Below are positions 1 through 6,830 of a DNA stretch of 25,469 nt, piece after piece. The notes beneath the pieces were generated by a model. It was not told where the DNA came from, made no database searches, and worked only from the letters and a program-made list of their open reading frames with translations. The translations under genes and the position numbers were made by a program. This DNA is from a virus. The number at the start of each line of letters is the position of its first letter. Position 1 is the stretch's first letter. The stretch is from IMG/VR virus record IMGVR_UViG_3300025828_000168, positions 1-25,469 of that record; one strand, given 5' to 3'.

Positions 1-281
1 ACTGCCATTATAATATAATCCTTACCTTTTGTAAAGTGCAGGGATAGACCTTTCTCAATATTATTAAACACCGTATCTTTATTAAATGGATTGTCTGTCT
101 GGGCTGCGGTTCTACCCGCTCCAGCATCCTCGCCTACAATACCACCAACGTCACGAACCATAATACACACCTGACCTGTAATGTCATGTGCTCTTTTAAA
201 AAGTTCTGTATGACCATCATGCCATGGCTGCCAGCGACCAAGCATTTGCACTGTTGGTTTTTGCCAATTAAAGGTACTCAT
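1..281 (-). CDS. Nucleotidyltransferase (cytidylyltransferase-like), 3' end outside window
   Basis: The reading frame opens at an ATG at 281 and stays open to the left edge, giving at least 93 residues, so the C-terminus is missing. Residues 15-24 read GRWQPWHDGH, the (T/H)xGH-type nucleotide-binding loop of the nucleotidylyltransferase alpha/beta-phosphodiesterase superfamily (NMN adenylyltransferase, cytidylyltransferases). A GGA about 7 nt before the ATG serves as ribosome site. Related proteins in marine T4-like phages are commonly annotated as cytidylyltransferase or nicotinamide-nucleotide adenylyltransferase. The substrate cannot be told from this part. It is the last gene seen of the uvsX operon. 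An exact early-type promoter lies within the visible 3' part (7-35), so the gene may end soon after the edge or contain an internal promoter. Confidence 0.7.
   Translation of the reverse strand, partial: MSTFNWQKPTVQMLGRWQPWHDGHTELFKRAHDITGQVCIMVRDVGGIVGEDAGAGRTAAQTDNPFNKDTVFNNIEKGLSLHFTKGKDYIIMA
7..35 (-). promoter_or_regulatory. Putative early (sigma-70-like) promoter, TTTACA-N17-TATAAT
   Basis: On the minus strand TTTACA (35-30) is followed by a 17-nt spacer and TATAAT (12-7). It matches the other early-type promoters of the window exactly. It lies in the open frame of the nucleotidyltransferase and points out of the left edge, so its target gene is not visible. Confidence 0.55.
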
Positions 282-309
282 TTCTATTCCACTTCATATT
301 CAATAGAAG

Positions 310-585
310 TCATATTTTGTCCTTTGTCTCAATTACTGCAGCTGTTTCAAGAATGTTCTGTAGAATAAGACCGGCAGTTTCTTGTAGTTCAATATTAGTT
401 TCGGTATCAAGATCATTAATAGGGCTTGACACAATATTAAAATTAAAAGAGAGGTGTTCACCATCATCAGTGATTTTCAGTGTATCAAATGCGAGAACAG
501 TTTCGTTAAACTCGCCTGTAAGAATACGGATGTCCCAGTTCTCTCCAGTACCTACAATCATTTCATAATCTGTATTTTGTTTCAT
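310..585 (-). CDS. Small conserved-looking protein, function unknown
   Basis: A 91-residue, rather acidic protein with no motif I recognise. The N-terminal half alternates short hydrophobic and charged stretches, as in a small beta-rich domain, and the C-terminal part (about residues 55-91) looks helical. There is no signal peptide or membrane segment. The ATG at 585 overlaps the TGA of the upstream oxygenase gene (ATGA, 582-585), and a GAGG lies about 8 nt ahead, so translation is probably coupled. It sits between the 2OG oxygenase and the nucleotidyltransferase at the end of the uvsX operon. Function cannot be inferred. Confidence 0.7.
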   Translation of the reverse strand: MKQNTDYEMIVGTGENWDIRILTGEFNETVLAFDTLKITDDGEHLSFNFNIVSSPINDLDTETNIELQETAGLILQNILETAAVIETKDKI

Positions 586-1214
586 AGTTTATACCTCAAA
601 CTTAATCCTAATTTCATTCCTTCAAAATAACTTGTGCAGTGAATACGCTGATTGTCAAATATGATAGCAGACCCTACAATAAATGAATATGGTGACCCTG
701 ATAATCCAAATAAATCACTTGGGTGGTAATGCCGAAGATATCCATGAGCAATGTCAGGATCTATTGTAATACCTGTTTTACCTTCAATAGGATATTCGTT
801 TGGATTACCTTTTACACCTGTATTAGGATTAAATTTCAAAACTGGATGATGCATGCACCAAGTGACTCCATTCATTTTCCATTTTTGATTAAATATAACT
901 AAAGCAGGAAATTGTGCTGCTAAACAATTAACCTCTAATGGTATCACAACATTTAAATTGTTATCTAAATGTGAAAACCAATCAGTATGCGGAAGGTACG
1001 GTTTAGAGTGTTGATAGTAGTTACCACTCTTAAACTGCACCTTTTTACCTAGAATACCCTCAACGATATTGCTGATCTTGTCAATATGCACACCAGGGTC
1101 TGCCTTGTTCATTAAACCTGGGCTACGTTTTTCCTTAGAATTATAATCAGCAATGCACTCATTAATAATGTAATCAGGTATTACATTAAACTCTTGAACC
1201 GTATTAATAGGCAT
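582..1214 (-). CDS. Putative 2-oxoglutarate/Fe(II)-dependent oxygenase
   Basis: A 210-residue protein with the order of metal and cosubstrate residues expected of a double-stranded beta-helix dioxygenase: an HTD triad part at residues 76-78, a distal His at 192 (FDNQRIHCTSYF) and an Arg at 207 (LSLRY) that would bind 2-oxoglutarate. Such oxygenases are frequent in marine T4-like phages, mostly with unknown substrates. The start overlaps the end of uvsX by 11 bp and its stop overlaps the next gene as ATGA, so it belongs to the uvsX operon. I see no feature that assigns it to the TET/JBP, AlkB or prolyl-hydroxylase subgroups. The oxygenase fold is well supported by the HxD...H...R pattern, but the substrate is open. 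Confidence 0.65.
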   Translation of the reverse strand: MPINTVQEFNVIPDYIINECIADYNSKEKRSPGLMNKADPGVHIDKISNIVEGILGKKVQFKSGNYYQHSKPYLPHTDWFSHLDNNLNVVIPLEVNCLAAQFPALVIFNQKWKMNGVTWCMHHPVLKFNPNTGVKGNPNEYPIEGKTGITIDPDIAHGYLRHYHPSDLFGLSGSPYSFIVGSAIIFDNQRIHCTSYFEGMKLGLSLRYKL

Positions 1215-2262
1215 CTTCTTCTACAATCTCATCCATATTTACTGTTGATTGTTTACCCATTTGATACTGTTTGGTAATAAATTCAGCAAAGTCTGTATTA
1301 GCAAAAATAGGATCCCAAAACTCTTTTTTCTGTGTCGCATCAAGCCGAACTTTACCAGTAAGAACTTCACCTGTTTCTGGGTTTACACCTTCATACCAAC
1401 CATTGGAAGGTTTACGAGCATACTCACCTGCAAGTGCTACGTCAAGCAAACCAGAATATTCACTCACACCACCGTCCCAGGTAACACTAATAGGGATCTT
1501 TGATTTTTCTTTTACATAACGAGATTTTTCTACATTAATTACAAAGTCATAACCAATAACATCGGTACCCTTTTTATTCTGGCGCCGACCAACAATCCAG
1601 ATGTTATCCGAAGAATAATAGATGCCCGTACCACCAGACACAATATCTTTTGGAAACAAACCTTGTTCTTTATATGTGTGGTTAATTGCAATCATAGGAA
1701 TATTTTTCATTGCAAGATATGGTGTACACATACGGAACAAACCTTTCAATGCTTTTGCACGAGACATATCTGCCACTGCTTTTTCATTGATAGCATCATC
1801 TAGTTCTTTCTTTGATGCGACGTTTCCGATAGAGTCAATTACAACAATCACTTTATCATCACGTGAAAGGCTTTCAAGCTGACCAATAAGATCAAACTTG
1901 AGTTCTTCAATATTAGTAATTGGAGTGTGTAGAACACGTTCAGTATCAATACCAAACTGCTCAAAGTATGATTGTGGCGAACCAAACTCAGAATCATAGA
2001 ACAGCATTACAGCATCCTTTTCTGCTCGCAGATATGCACCTGCCATGAGTAGAGCAAAAGATGTTTTAAAGTGTTTAGAAGGTCCAGCCAAAGTAGTCAG
2101 TCCTGGTAGCAAACCACCATCAACGGAACCTGATAGTGCCACGTTAATCATTGGCACATCAGTCGGCACTGGTTTCTTTTCATTAAAAAATTTAGACTCT
2201 GAAAGAACCGAAGTATGTTTCAACTTCGAGTTCTTTTTGAGTTTATCCATAATTGAAGTCAC
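1204..2262 (-). CDS. uvsX: UvsX, RecA-like strand-exchange recombinase
   Basis: This is the phage RecA/RAD51-family protein that coats single-stranded DNA and drives strand invasion for recombination-dependent replication and repair. The Walker A loop is GPSKHFKTS at residues 60-68, close to the T4 UvsX version. The catalytic Glu lies in YDSEFG (89-94), and Walker B is VIVVIDS (138-144). It has 352 residues against 391 in T4. The acidic C-terminus ending MDEIVEEDAY is typical. The start is probably the GTG at 2262: AAGGA lies about 7 nt before it, and the GTG overlaps the TGA of the 47-aa gene upstream. The alternative ATG at 2250 has the same Shine-Dalgarno some 17-19 nt away. It would work with the gp46/gp47 nuclease and UvsW encoded elsewhere in this window. 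Confidence 0.95.
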   Translation of the reverse strand: MTSIMDKLKKNSKLKHTSVLSESKFFNEKKPVPTDVPMINVALSGSVDGGLLPGLTTLAGPSKHFKTSFALLMAGAYLRAEKDAVMLFYDSEFGSPQSYFEQFGIDTERVLHTPITNIEELKFDLIGQLESLSRDDKVIVVIDSIGNVASKKELDDAINEKAVADMSRAKALKGLFRMCTPYLAMKNIPMIAINHTYKEQGLFPKDIVSGGTGIYYSSDNIWIVGRRQNKKGTDVIGYDFVINVEKSRYVKEKSKIPISVTWDGGVSEYSGLLDVALAGEYARKPSNGWYEGVNPETGEVLTGKVRLDATQKKEFWDPIFANTDFAEFITKQYQMGKQSTVNMDEIVEEDAY

Positions 2263-2402
2263 TGTTTTTCCTTTTCATATATCTTTTTGGCAATTTCTTC
2301 TACATCACCAGATGTATAACCATATTCTATCAAATATTGTGCCTTTTGTAAATATCTAATTTGATTTTCTTCGCTCAAATCTTTCCATTCTACTTTAGAC
2401 AT
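2259..2402 (-). CDS. 47-residue conserved-looking small protein
   Basis: A short frame of 47 codons running from the ATG at 2402 to a TGA at 2261-2259 that overlaps the GTG start of uvsX (GTGA). It encodes a mostly helical, charged peptide (W6, then an LSEENQIRYL stretch, ending KKIYEKEKQ) with no cysteines, signal or membrane segment. Tight coupling on both sides, 13 bp with the HNH gene and 4 bp with uvsX, supports real translation and suggests its reading feeds ribosomes into the uvsX GTG start. I do not recognise a family. It may simply have been the first gene of the uvsX operon before the homing endonuclease gene arrived. Confidence 0.65.
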   Translation of the reverse strand: MSKVEWKDLSEENQIRYLQKAQYLIEYGYTSGDVEEIAKKIYEKEKQ

Positions 2403-2884
2403 TTTCCATCCTTATGCCATCTTCCATAGTGCCCTGGTAAGGCAGATTTACCACAGTGAGGACAATCTATCTTTTTTCTATTCTTAGCACTCTCACTTAT
2501 TTTTGCTTTAGTATCATCAGAATGCTTTAAACCCCATCTAGGACTATCTTCACCAAACTTGCCTGCATTTGGGCTAACAGTTCCATACATTGGATTATTC
2601 TTACCCATTTTTGCTTTGCTCTGCTTTGCTTTGGTTTCTTCAGATACAACTTTGCCTTTATGTACAATACTTGTCATCTGTCTTATCAATTCTTCTTTGT
2701 CTATTCTTCCAGATAATCCTTTCCATGCAAGATAATCTTGCCACCTACCATACTGCTCATACAATTTTCTATGAGCATCAGCATGCTCTTCAACAGTAAG
2801 TTTAATTAAGTTGGATGGGTCATCAGTACCACCGGCGTGTCTAGGCACGATATGATGCATGTGATAAATAGTTTTGCTGGACAT
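2390..2884 (-). CDS. HNH homing endonuclease, free-standing
   Basis: A 164-residue HNH endonuclease. The HNH core is HHIVPRHAGGTDDPSNL followed by a His cluster (H10, H11, N25, H34, H38). Next comes a Lys/Asn/Gly-rich region with NUMOD3-like DNA-binding repeats (around KMGKNNPMYG and HSDDTKAKISESAKNRK). The C-terminus has a Cys/His finger (C141, C144, H152, H157, C162). The start is the ATG at 2884, because AGGAG lies 6 nt before it; the frame extends 15 codons further but without a ribosome site. No intron flanks are visible, so it is free-standing, like the T4 seg/mob genes. Its 3' end overlaps the 47-aa gene. It stands just downstream of a TATAAATA late box and a hairpin, which may confine its expression. 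Confidence 0.88.
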   Translation of the reverse strand: MSSKTIYHMHHIVPRHAGGTDDPSNLIKLTVEEHADAHRKLYEQYGRWQDYLAWKGLSGRIDKEELIRQMTSIVHKGKVVSEETKAKQSKAKMGKNNPMYGTVSPNAGKFGEDSPRWGLKHSDDTKAKISESAKNRKKIDCPHCGKSALPGHYGRWHKDGKCLK

Positions 2885-2912
2885 AAGGTTCTCCTTTTGT
2901 ATAATGTCTAGG

Positions 2913-2942
2913 GTAGGTAGAGGCGGCAACCTCGTGACCTAC
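2913..2942 (-). repeat. Stem-loop in the HNH/uvsX operon leader
   Basis: The 6-bp arms GTAGGT/ACCTAC (2913-2918, 2937-2942) and inner 4-bp arms GAGG/CCTC (2920-2923, 2930-2933) enclose a 6-nt loop, with a 1x3 internal bulge. No T-run follows on the minus strand, so it is not a classical terminator. A transcript from the late box at 2948-2955 would start almost exactly at its outer edge, putting the hairpin at the 5' end of the late mRNA. Early read-through transcripts would carry it internally. Confidence 0.6.
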
Positions 2943-2947
2943 ACTTT

Positions 2948-2955
2948 TATTTATA
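2948..2955 (-). promoter_or_regulatory. T4-type late promoter box TATAAATA
   Basis: The minus strand reads exactly TATAAATA from 2955 to 2948, the consensus -10 element recognised by gp55 with RNA polymerase in T4. It lies between the dehydrogenase-like gene and the HNH gene, correctly oriented for the HNH/47-aa/uvsX/oxygenase operon. A late promoter here would add late transcription to the early promoter at 3020-3048. Confidence 0.75.
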
Positions 2956-2988
2956 CAAATGAAATCCTTTAGTTTATCCAATAGCTTA

Positions 2989-3789
2989 TTAATCCTTTCT
3001 ATTTGAATATGATGTGTTGATTATATCAAAATTCTCAAGAGTTGTAAACAATTCCTTATCCATATTCATAAGATTTTTAATAGCATCTACACGCATATCT
3101 TGAATACCTCTTTTAAAGTTTCTATTAGGTACTCTATTATTTGTTGATCCTACACCATGATGTGTATTGATATAACTAGATACAATATGATAATCACCAC
3201 CATACTCAGACATAAAATCATGCAACTGATTCATAAACATATACTTCATGCCAGTAATAGCAGAAATGCCTTGTTCAATCATAGCTGCTTCTACAGCCGT
3301 AGCAAGTACAACATTACCTAGAAGTGCAGTAGATTTAGTTTGTAGAATATCTTTTACAGCTAAAACAGAATTTTGTGCACCACCAAGAATATGGAATGTT
3401 TGATTCTCTGGTACAGTTTCACAAAAGAAGTTAGGATAATACACAACTTTGTCATTAGTAGAACATAAGCGATCAATGATTTCAATCGGCAAAGGTGTTT
3501 TTACAACAACACCACCAGATGTTTTAGATAGAAGTTGCAAGACCTCAGACTCTAGTGTAGAAGCAACAACAGCTCCTGTCTCCTCATCAATTGATGTAGG
3601 AGTCTGTACAAATGTCAGGTTAGGATCAAAGTTAAAAACATCTTCTAAACTAGAGGCATCTTGGTGATACATAATATCGTTAGTATCTTTAGTGAAAAGA
3701 TATTTAATTACATCTGCATTGGCATAATTAAATTCATTTCCACTATCAACAATAGCAATACGAAAAGCTTCAGGTTTCCTTTTTGGCAT
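2989..3789 (-). CDS. Degenerate UDP-glucose dehydrogenase paralogue, probably not an active dehydrogenase
   Basis: A 266-residue protein that aligns by eye with the neighbouring UDP-glucose dehydrogenase (4541-5389). Matching blocks are VVKTPLPIEIIDRL with VIKSTVTPDVIDQL, the HILGG and HVFGG segments, TAVEA...GI with TAKEA...GI, and residues 181-228 with 174-221 of the enzyme, including NQ, GG, G, VP and KRG identities. The key residues are gone. The NAD-binding GYGFVG reads as DSGNEFNYANAD. The catalytic Lys165 position is Glu172. The GGACFPKD block after KRG is replaced, so the catalytic Cys226 falls on Arg233. The frame is intact, so it is maintained, perhaps as a structural or regulatory protein. 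It directly follows gp45 with a 3-nt gap. The ATG at 3789 has a G-rich ribosome site (GGGGGT). Confidence 0.7.
   Translation of the reverse strand: MPKRKPEAFRIAIVDSGNEFNYANADVIKYLFTKDTNDIMYHQDASSLEDVFNFDPNLTFVQTPTSIDEETGAVVASTLESEVLQLLSKTSGGVVVKTPLPIEIIDRLCSTNDKVVYYPNFFCETVPENQTFHILGGAQNSVLAVKDILQTKSTALLGNVVLATAVEAAMIEQGISAITGMKYMFMNQLHDFMSEYGGDYHIVSSYINTHHGVGSTNNRVPNRNFKRGIQDMRVDAIKNLMNMDKELFTTLENFDIINTSYSNRKD
3020..3048 (-). promoter_or_regulatory. Putative early promoter for the HNH/uvsX operon
   Basis: TTTACA (3048-3043), a 17-nt spacer and TATAAT (3025-3020) on the minus strand, placed inside the last 60 bp of the dehydrogenase-like gene. It points at the HNH, 47-aa and uvsX genes, giving this operon an early as well as a late promoter. 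Confidence 0.75.
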
Positions 3790-3792
3790 ATT

Positions 3793-4479
3793 TTACCCCC
3801 ATTTGGATGTTCGTTCCAAAGCAATCCAGTATTCTAGACCTTGCTCTTCATTCTCAAGGTGAGATACCATTGCCTTAGAAACACTAACCTCATAGTCAAG
3901 AGCCATGAGTTTCAAGTTACTAATATTATAAATCATTTCAAATTCAACGCTTTCATCAGAAATAAATTTATATGGAATTTCAATGTTAAAAGTATTGGAT
4001 GTTGCATTGTTTTCATCAAACACTGTAAAACAAATATTGCCATTTCCTGCATTGGTAATTTTTACTTGATTGTGTCCGAGTGCTGTAGCTGCACGTTTAA
4101 TTTTATCCAGAATTGTATTTTCCAATGTAAATTTAAGTTCTGGATCTGGCATCTTTACATCATTTGTAGGTGTGGTAAGAATATCAATATCGGAATAGAA
4201 ATAGCGGACACGTGAAAGATTATTCACATCACTAATTGTGACTGATTTATCATCTGCAAAGTCCAGTGTAGGTGAATCAACTAGGTTAATGACACTCAGA
4301 AATTCCGATAGATCATAAATTCCAAATTCACGTGGAAATTCTTGAGTCAGTTTAGCACTTGCGACAACGTTCCGTGCCTCTGTCATAGTTTTAATTGTGT
4401 TACCTGTGCGGACAACCACGTTAGGATTGATTCCAGCAAAGTTCTGAAGTGTGTTAACAGTAGATGCATTAAGTTCCAT
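3793..4479 (-). CDS. 45: gp45 sliding clamp (DNA polymerase processivity factor)
   Basis: This encodes a trimeric ring clamp that tethers gp43 to DNA and, in T4, also activates late transcription when loaded. Starting at the ATG at 4479 the protein is 228 residues, the length of T4 gp45. The N-terminal LNASTVNTLQNFAGIN followed by FGIYDLSEFLSVINLV matches the T4 clamp (LLKNFATIN, AIYDLNGFLGILSLV). AGGAG lies about 8 nt before this ATG, so I prefer it to a TTG seven codons upstream. The gene has its own early promoter (4509-4537). Unlike T4, where 45 adjoins 44, it lies about 14 kb from the clamp-loader genes. Its product should cooperate with gp44/gp62, gp43 and gp55 from this window. Confidence 0.92.
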   Translation of the reverse strand: MELNASTVNTLQNFAGINPNVVVRTGNTIKTMTEARNVVASAKLTQEFPREFGIYDLSEFLSVINLVDSPTLDFADDKSVTISDVNNLSRVRYFYSDIDILTTPTNDVKMPDPELKFTLENTILDKIKRAATALGHNQVKITNAGNGNICFTVFDENNATSNTFNIEIPYKFISDESVEFEMIYNISNLKLMALDYEVSVSKAMVSHLENEEQGLEYWIALERTSKWG

Positions 4480-4508
4480 TGTATGGCTCCTGTGTTTCAA
4501 TAAGTACT

Positions 4509-4537
4509 ATTATATCATATATTTTAAAGAATGTAAA
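4509..4537 (-). promoter_or_regulatory. Putative early promoter for gp45
   Basis: GTGTTTACA with -35 at 4537-4532, a 17-nt spacer and TATAAT at 4514-4509 on the minus strand. The leader to the gp45 start is about 25 nt and contains AGGAG. It lies in the gap right after the UDP-glucose dehydrogenase stop codon. Confidence 0.85.
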
Positions 4538-4540
4538 CAC

Positions 4541-5389
4541 TTACTGACGAAGAAGTTCTTCTCGGGTCATGTATTCGTAATCTACATTCTGTTCTATTTC
4601 TCGTTCATCTTTTTCATAAACGGATCGCATGGCATTATTTACGGTAATTATTTCACGCAAAACAGTAAATGATTTATCGAAGTTATAAAAAGCATTTGTA
4701 TCCTTAGGAAAACAAGCTCCGCCATATCCACGTTTACCATCAAACCCAGGCACAGATGTATGAGAGGTACCAATGCGTGGATCAGATAGCATAGCATTCA
4801 GTACGGTATTAAATTTTCCGCCATTATTTTCTACACAATCAAAGAATTGGTTAAACCAAAGTACCTTCGATGCAAGAAAACAATTAATTCCATATTTTAC
4901 AAATGATGCTTCTTTAGCAGTCATAAATTTAATTGGGCAGGGTTTACAACTTGAATAATTGTGATATAGTTCTGCTACAGCTTGTGTCGTTGATCTCTTA
5001 CCACCAAAAACATGCAAAGCTGGATTTACAAAATCTTCATTTGCTGCCTTCTCGGTAAGAAACTCTGGATTGTAAACCATACGAGATTTAGCACCAGGCA
5101 AAAGCATAAGTTGATCAATGACATCTGGTGTCACTGTAGATTTAATAACCACGATTGCTTCTGTATTCTTAAGCATCCAAGCAACAGTTTCTTCTACAAT
5201 GGTAGCGTTGATTTCACCATTATCACCAAAAGGTGTAGGCACTGAAATAAAGGCAAAGTCAACATTTCTTGCATTTTCAATAGGTTTATCTAGTTTTGGA
5301 TCCACAATGATCTGTGTAACTTCTGGGTGTGAAAAACCATAAGACACTGCCTTACCAACAAACCCATATCCGATAATTCCAATTTCCAT
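4541..5389 (-). CDS. UDP-glucose/GDP-mannose dehydrogenase family, short form
   Basis: Likely oxidises a nucleotide sugar (most simply UDP-glucose to UDP-glucuronate) with NAD+. The Rossmann loop GYGFVG is at residues 7-12, followed by SVPTPFG (49-55), NPEFLTE (107-113), Lys165 in the FVKYGIN helix, and the catalytic Cys226 in GYGGACFPKD. With 282 residues it is clearly shorter than the usual 390-450 and appears to lack the C-terminal UDP-binding domain, a truncation also seen in some phage homologues. The start is the ATG at 5389, sharing one base with the TAA of the epimerase gene (TAATG). GGAG lies 8 nt before it, whereas the longer frame start lacks a ribosome site. It forms a two-gene operon with the epimerase. 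Confidence 0.87.
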   Translation of the reverse strand: MEIGIIGYGFVGKAVSYGFSHPEVTQIIVDPKLDKPIENARNVDFAFISVPTPFGDNGEINATIVEETVAWMLKNTEAIVVIKSTVTPDVIDQLMLLPGAKSRMVYNPEFLTEKAANEDFVNPALHVFGGKRSTTQAVAELYHNYSSCKPCPIKFMTAKEASFVKYGINCFLASKVLWFNQFFDCVENNGGKFNTVLNAMLSDPRIGTSHTSVPGFDGKRGYGGACFPKDTNAFYNFDKSFTVLREIITVNNAMRSVYEKDEREIEQNVDYEYMTREELLRQ

Positions 5390-6345
5390 TAATTTACTCC
5401 ATAATATTCTTTGTACCAAGAAATAAACTGAGCAACGCCTTCTTTCACAGAAGTTGTTGGTTTATACCCAAGTGCTTGTAGTTTTGTTGTATCTGACCAA
5501 GTAGCTTGAGTATCAGCAGGATGTTTAGGCACAAATTCTTTAATTGCTTCACGTCCTAGATTTTTTTCAATTTCTTTAACAAAATCCATCAACTGTACTT
5601 GTTCACCATATCCAATATTATAAATTTCTTTTTCACCACCGGTTACAAGCATACGGTATATAAGAAGATCAATACCTTGCACAATATCATCTACATATGT
5701 AAAATCTCGGATCATATCACCATTATTAAACAACTGAATAGGATTACCAGCTACGATATTTTTAGTAAAATCAAACAGTGCCATATCTGGGCGACCCCAT
5801 GGTCCATATACAGTAAAGAACCTAAGACCAATGGCATTGTTTAGATGTGGTGCTGACATCATCTGAGATTCATTTGTAAATTTAGAATAGCCATATGGGT
5901 TTAGTTGATATCCACACTTCTCATCTTCTTTCCACGGCAGCTGGTTACCCGCCATAACACAAGATGTAGAAGCATAAATACAATTTTCTATATCATTTTC
6001 TTTCATTGCCTGAATAAGATTGTGTGTGCCGATAATATTATTTTGGACATAGGATTCAGGATCCACAAGTGAGTGTCGCACGCCAGCATATGCACCTAGA
6101 TGAACCACAATGTCTGGTTTAGTTTCTTTCAGATAATTATTTAAAGAAGTGGCATCACACAAATCAACAGCTGCAATATTAATATCATTTTCACGATATA
6201 GTTTATCTGCTCTTGCATGTTTGAGTGTTGGATCATAGTAATTATTGTAACTATCAAAACCGCAAACTTCATAGTTAGGTGCTAGTTTTTTAGCCAAATG
6301 ATAAGCAATAAAACCGGCACCGCCGGTGATACAAATTTTAGTCAT
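5389..6345 (-). CDS. NAD-dependent sugar-nucleotide epimerase (UDP-glucuronate 4-epimerase-like)
   Basis: A 318-residue extended short-chain dehydrogenase. The nucleotide loop TGGAGFI is at residues 7-13, AGVRHSL at 87-93, an ST pair at 126-127, and the catalytic Tyr151-x3-Lys155 in YGYSK. The GLRFFTVYGPWGRPDMALF segment, especially WGRPDMA, is the hallmark of UDP-glucuronate 4-epimerases (LpsL/Cap1J type). Paired with the downstream dehydrogenase it would convert UDP-glucose to UDP-glucuronate and then UDP-galacturonate. The ATG at 6345 has AAGGA about 8 nt upstream and its own early promoter at 6373-6401. Substrate specificity is inferred from motif similarity; a related 4,6-dehydratase or pentose epimerase role is less likely but possible. 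Confidence 0.87.
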   Translation of the reverse strand: MTKICITGGAGFIAYHLAKKLAPNYEVCGFDSYNNYYDPTLKHARADKLYRENDINIAAVDLCDATSLNNYLKETKPDIVVHLGAYAGVRHSLVDPESYVQNNIIGTHNLIQAMKENDIENCIYASTSCVMAGNQLPWKEDEKCGYQLNPYGYSKFTNESQMMSAPHLNNAIGLRFFTVYGPWGRPDMALFDFTKNIVAGNPIQLFNNGDMIRDFTYVDDIVQGIDLLIYRMLVTGGEKEIYNIGYGEQVQLMDFVKEIEKNLGREAIKEFVPKHPADTQATWSDTTKLQALGYKPTTSVKEGVAQFISWYKEYYGVN

Positions 6346-6372
6346 ATGGAGTTCCTTGTTTTAGATAATTAC

Positions 6373-6401
6373 ATTATATACTATTATATAGTATTTGTAA
6401 A
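6373..6401 (-). promoter_or_regulatory. Putative early promoter for epimerase/dehydrogenase operon
   Basis: GGTGTTTACA with -35 at 6401-6396, a 17-nt spacer and TATAAT at 6378-6373 on the minus strand, immediately after the stop codon of the TagD-like gene. A second TATAAT at 6388-6383 has only a 7-nt spacer and is not usable with this -35. Confidence 0.85.
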
Positions 6402-6404
6402 CAC

Positions 6405-6830
6405 CTATTTTTTCTCAAATACTCTTTTTCTTAGATCAGTAGAACTAAATCTATGAGTTCTGGAATTAAAGTAGAGTTCAATGCCTTTCCGTTTACAGAT
6501 GTCTCTGCCTGTAAAATCTTGATCTCTATATTCTTCTCCCATAATTTTAACATCAATATCAAACATTTCTAAAATATCTTCAACATCTTGTTCTGTCTGA
6601 TATGGAATAATTTCATTCACATACTGAATAGCAGAAAGTTGTACATATCTTTCTACAAGTGTTTGTACTGGTTTATTTTTCGTCTCTGGTCTGTCTATAG
6701 TAGGATCTGATTGAATTCCACAAATAAGATAATCACACTGTGATTTTGCTTCCCTTAACATAGCCACATGACCAGCGTGTAGTAGATCAAATGTGGAAAA
6801 TGTAATACCTACCGTTTTAGGATTTGCCAT
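6405..6830 (-). CDS. TagD-like cytidylyltransferase/nucleotidyltransferase
   Basis: A 141-residue nucleotidyltransferase of the glycerol-3-phosphate cytidylyltransferase / heptose-1-phosphate adenylyltransferase group. The HAGH signature is at residues 18-21 inside TFSTFDLLHAGHVAML, and the C-terminal RFSSTDLRKRV contains the ISSTxxR-like motif. It would activate a sugar- or polyol-phosphate with CTP or ATP. The start is taken at the ATG at 6830, with GGAG about 6 nt ahead; the longer frame begins at a TTG that is part of this ribosome site. It overlaps the PMM-like gene by 22 bp and ends the operon that begins at 9580. The exact substrate cannot be read from the sequence. Confidence 0.82.
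   Translation of the reverse strand: MANPKTVGITFSTFDLLHAGHVAMLREAKSQCDYLICGIQSDPTIDRPETKNKPVQTLVERYVQLSAIQYVNEIIPYQTEQDVEDILEMFDIDVKIMGEEYRDQDFTGRDICKRKGIELYFNSRTHRFSSTDLRKRVFEKK

Noticed and set aside
317-568. Plus-strand frame opposite the 91-aa gene
   Set aside because: No promoter, no ribosome site, biased composition expected for an antisense shadow, and the minus-strand gene is coupled to its neighbour.
582-1214. The 2OG oxygenase as a TET/JBP enzyme that would feed the TAGT glycosyltransferases
   Set aside because: Only the general HxD...H...R pattern is visible; I see no TET/JBP-specific block, and the gene lies far from the glycosyltransferases.
2324-2352. TTTACA-N17-TAGAAT on the minus strand before uvsX
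   Set aside because: The -10 has one mismatch and the site lies inside the 47-aa gene. With many TTTACA words in such AT-rich DNA, a few five-of-six matches are expected by chance.
2390-2989. HNH gene as part of a group I intron
   Set aside because: The flanking genes are complete and unrelated, with no split exon, so a free-standing endonuclease is the simpler reading.
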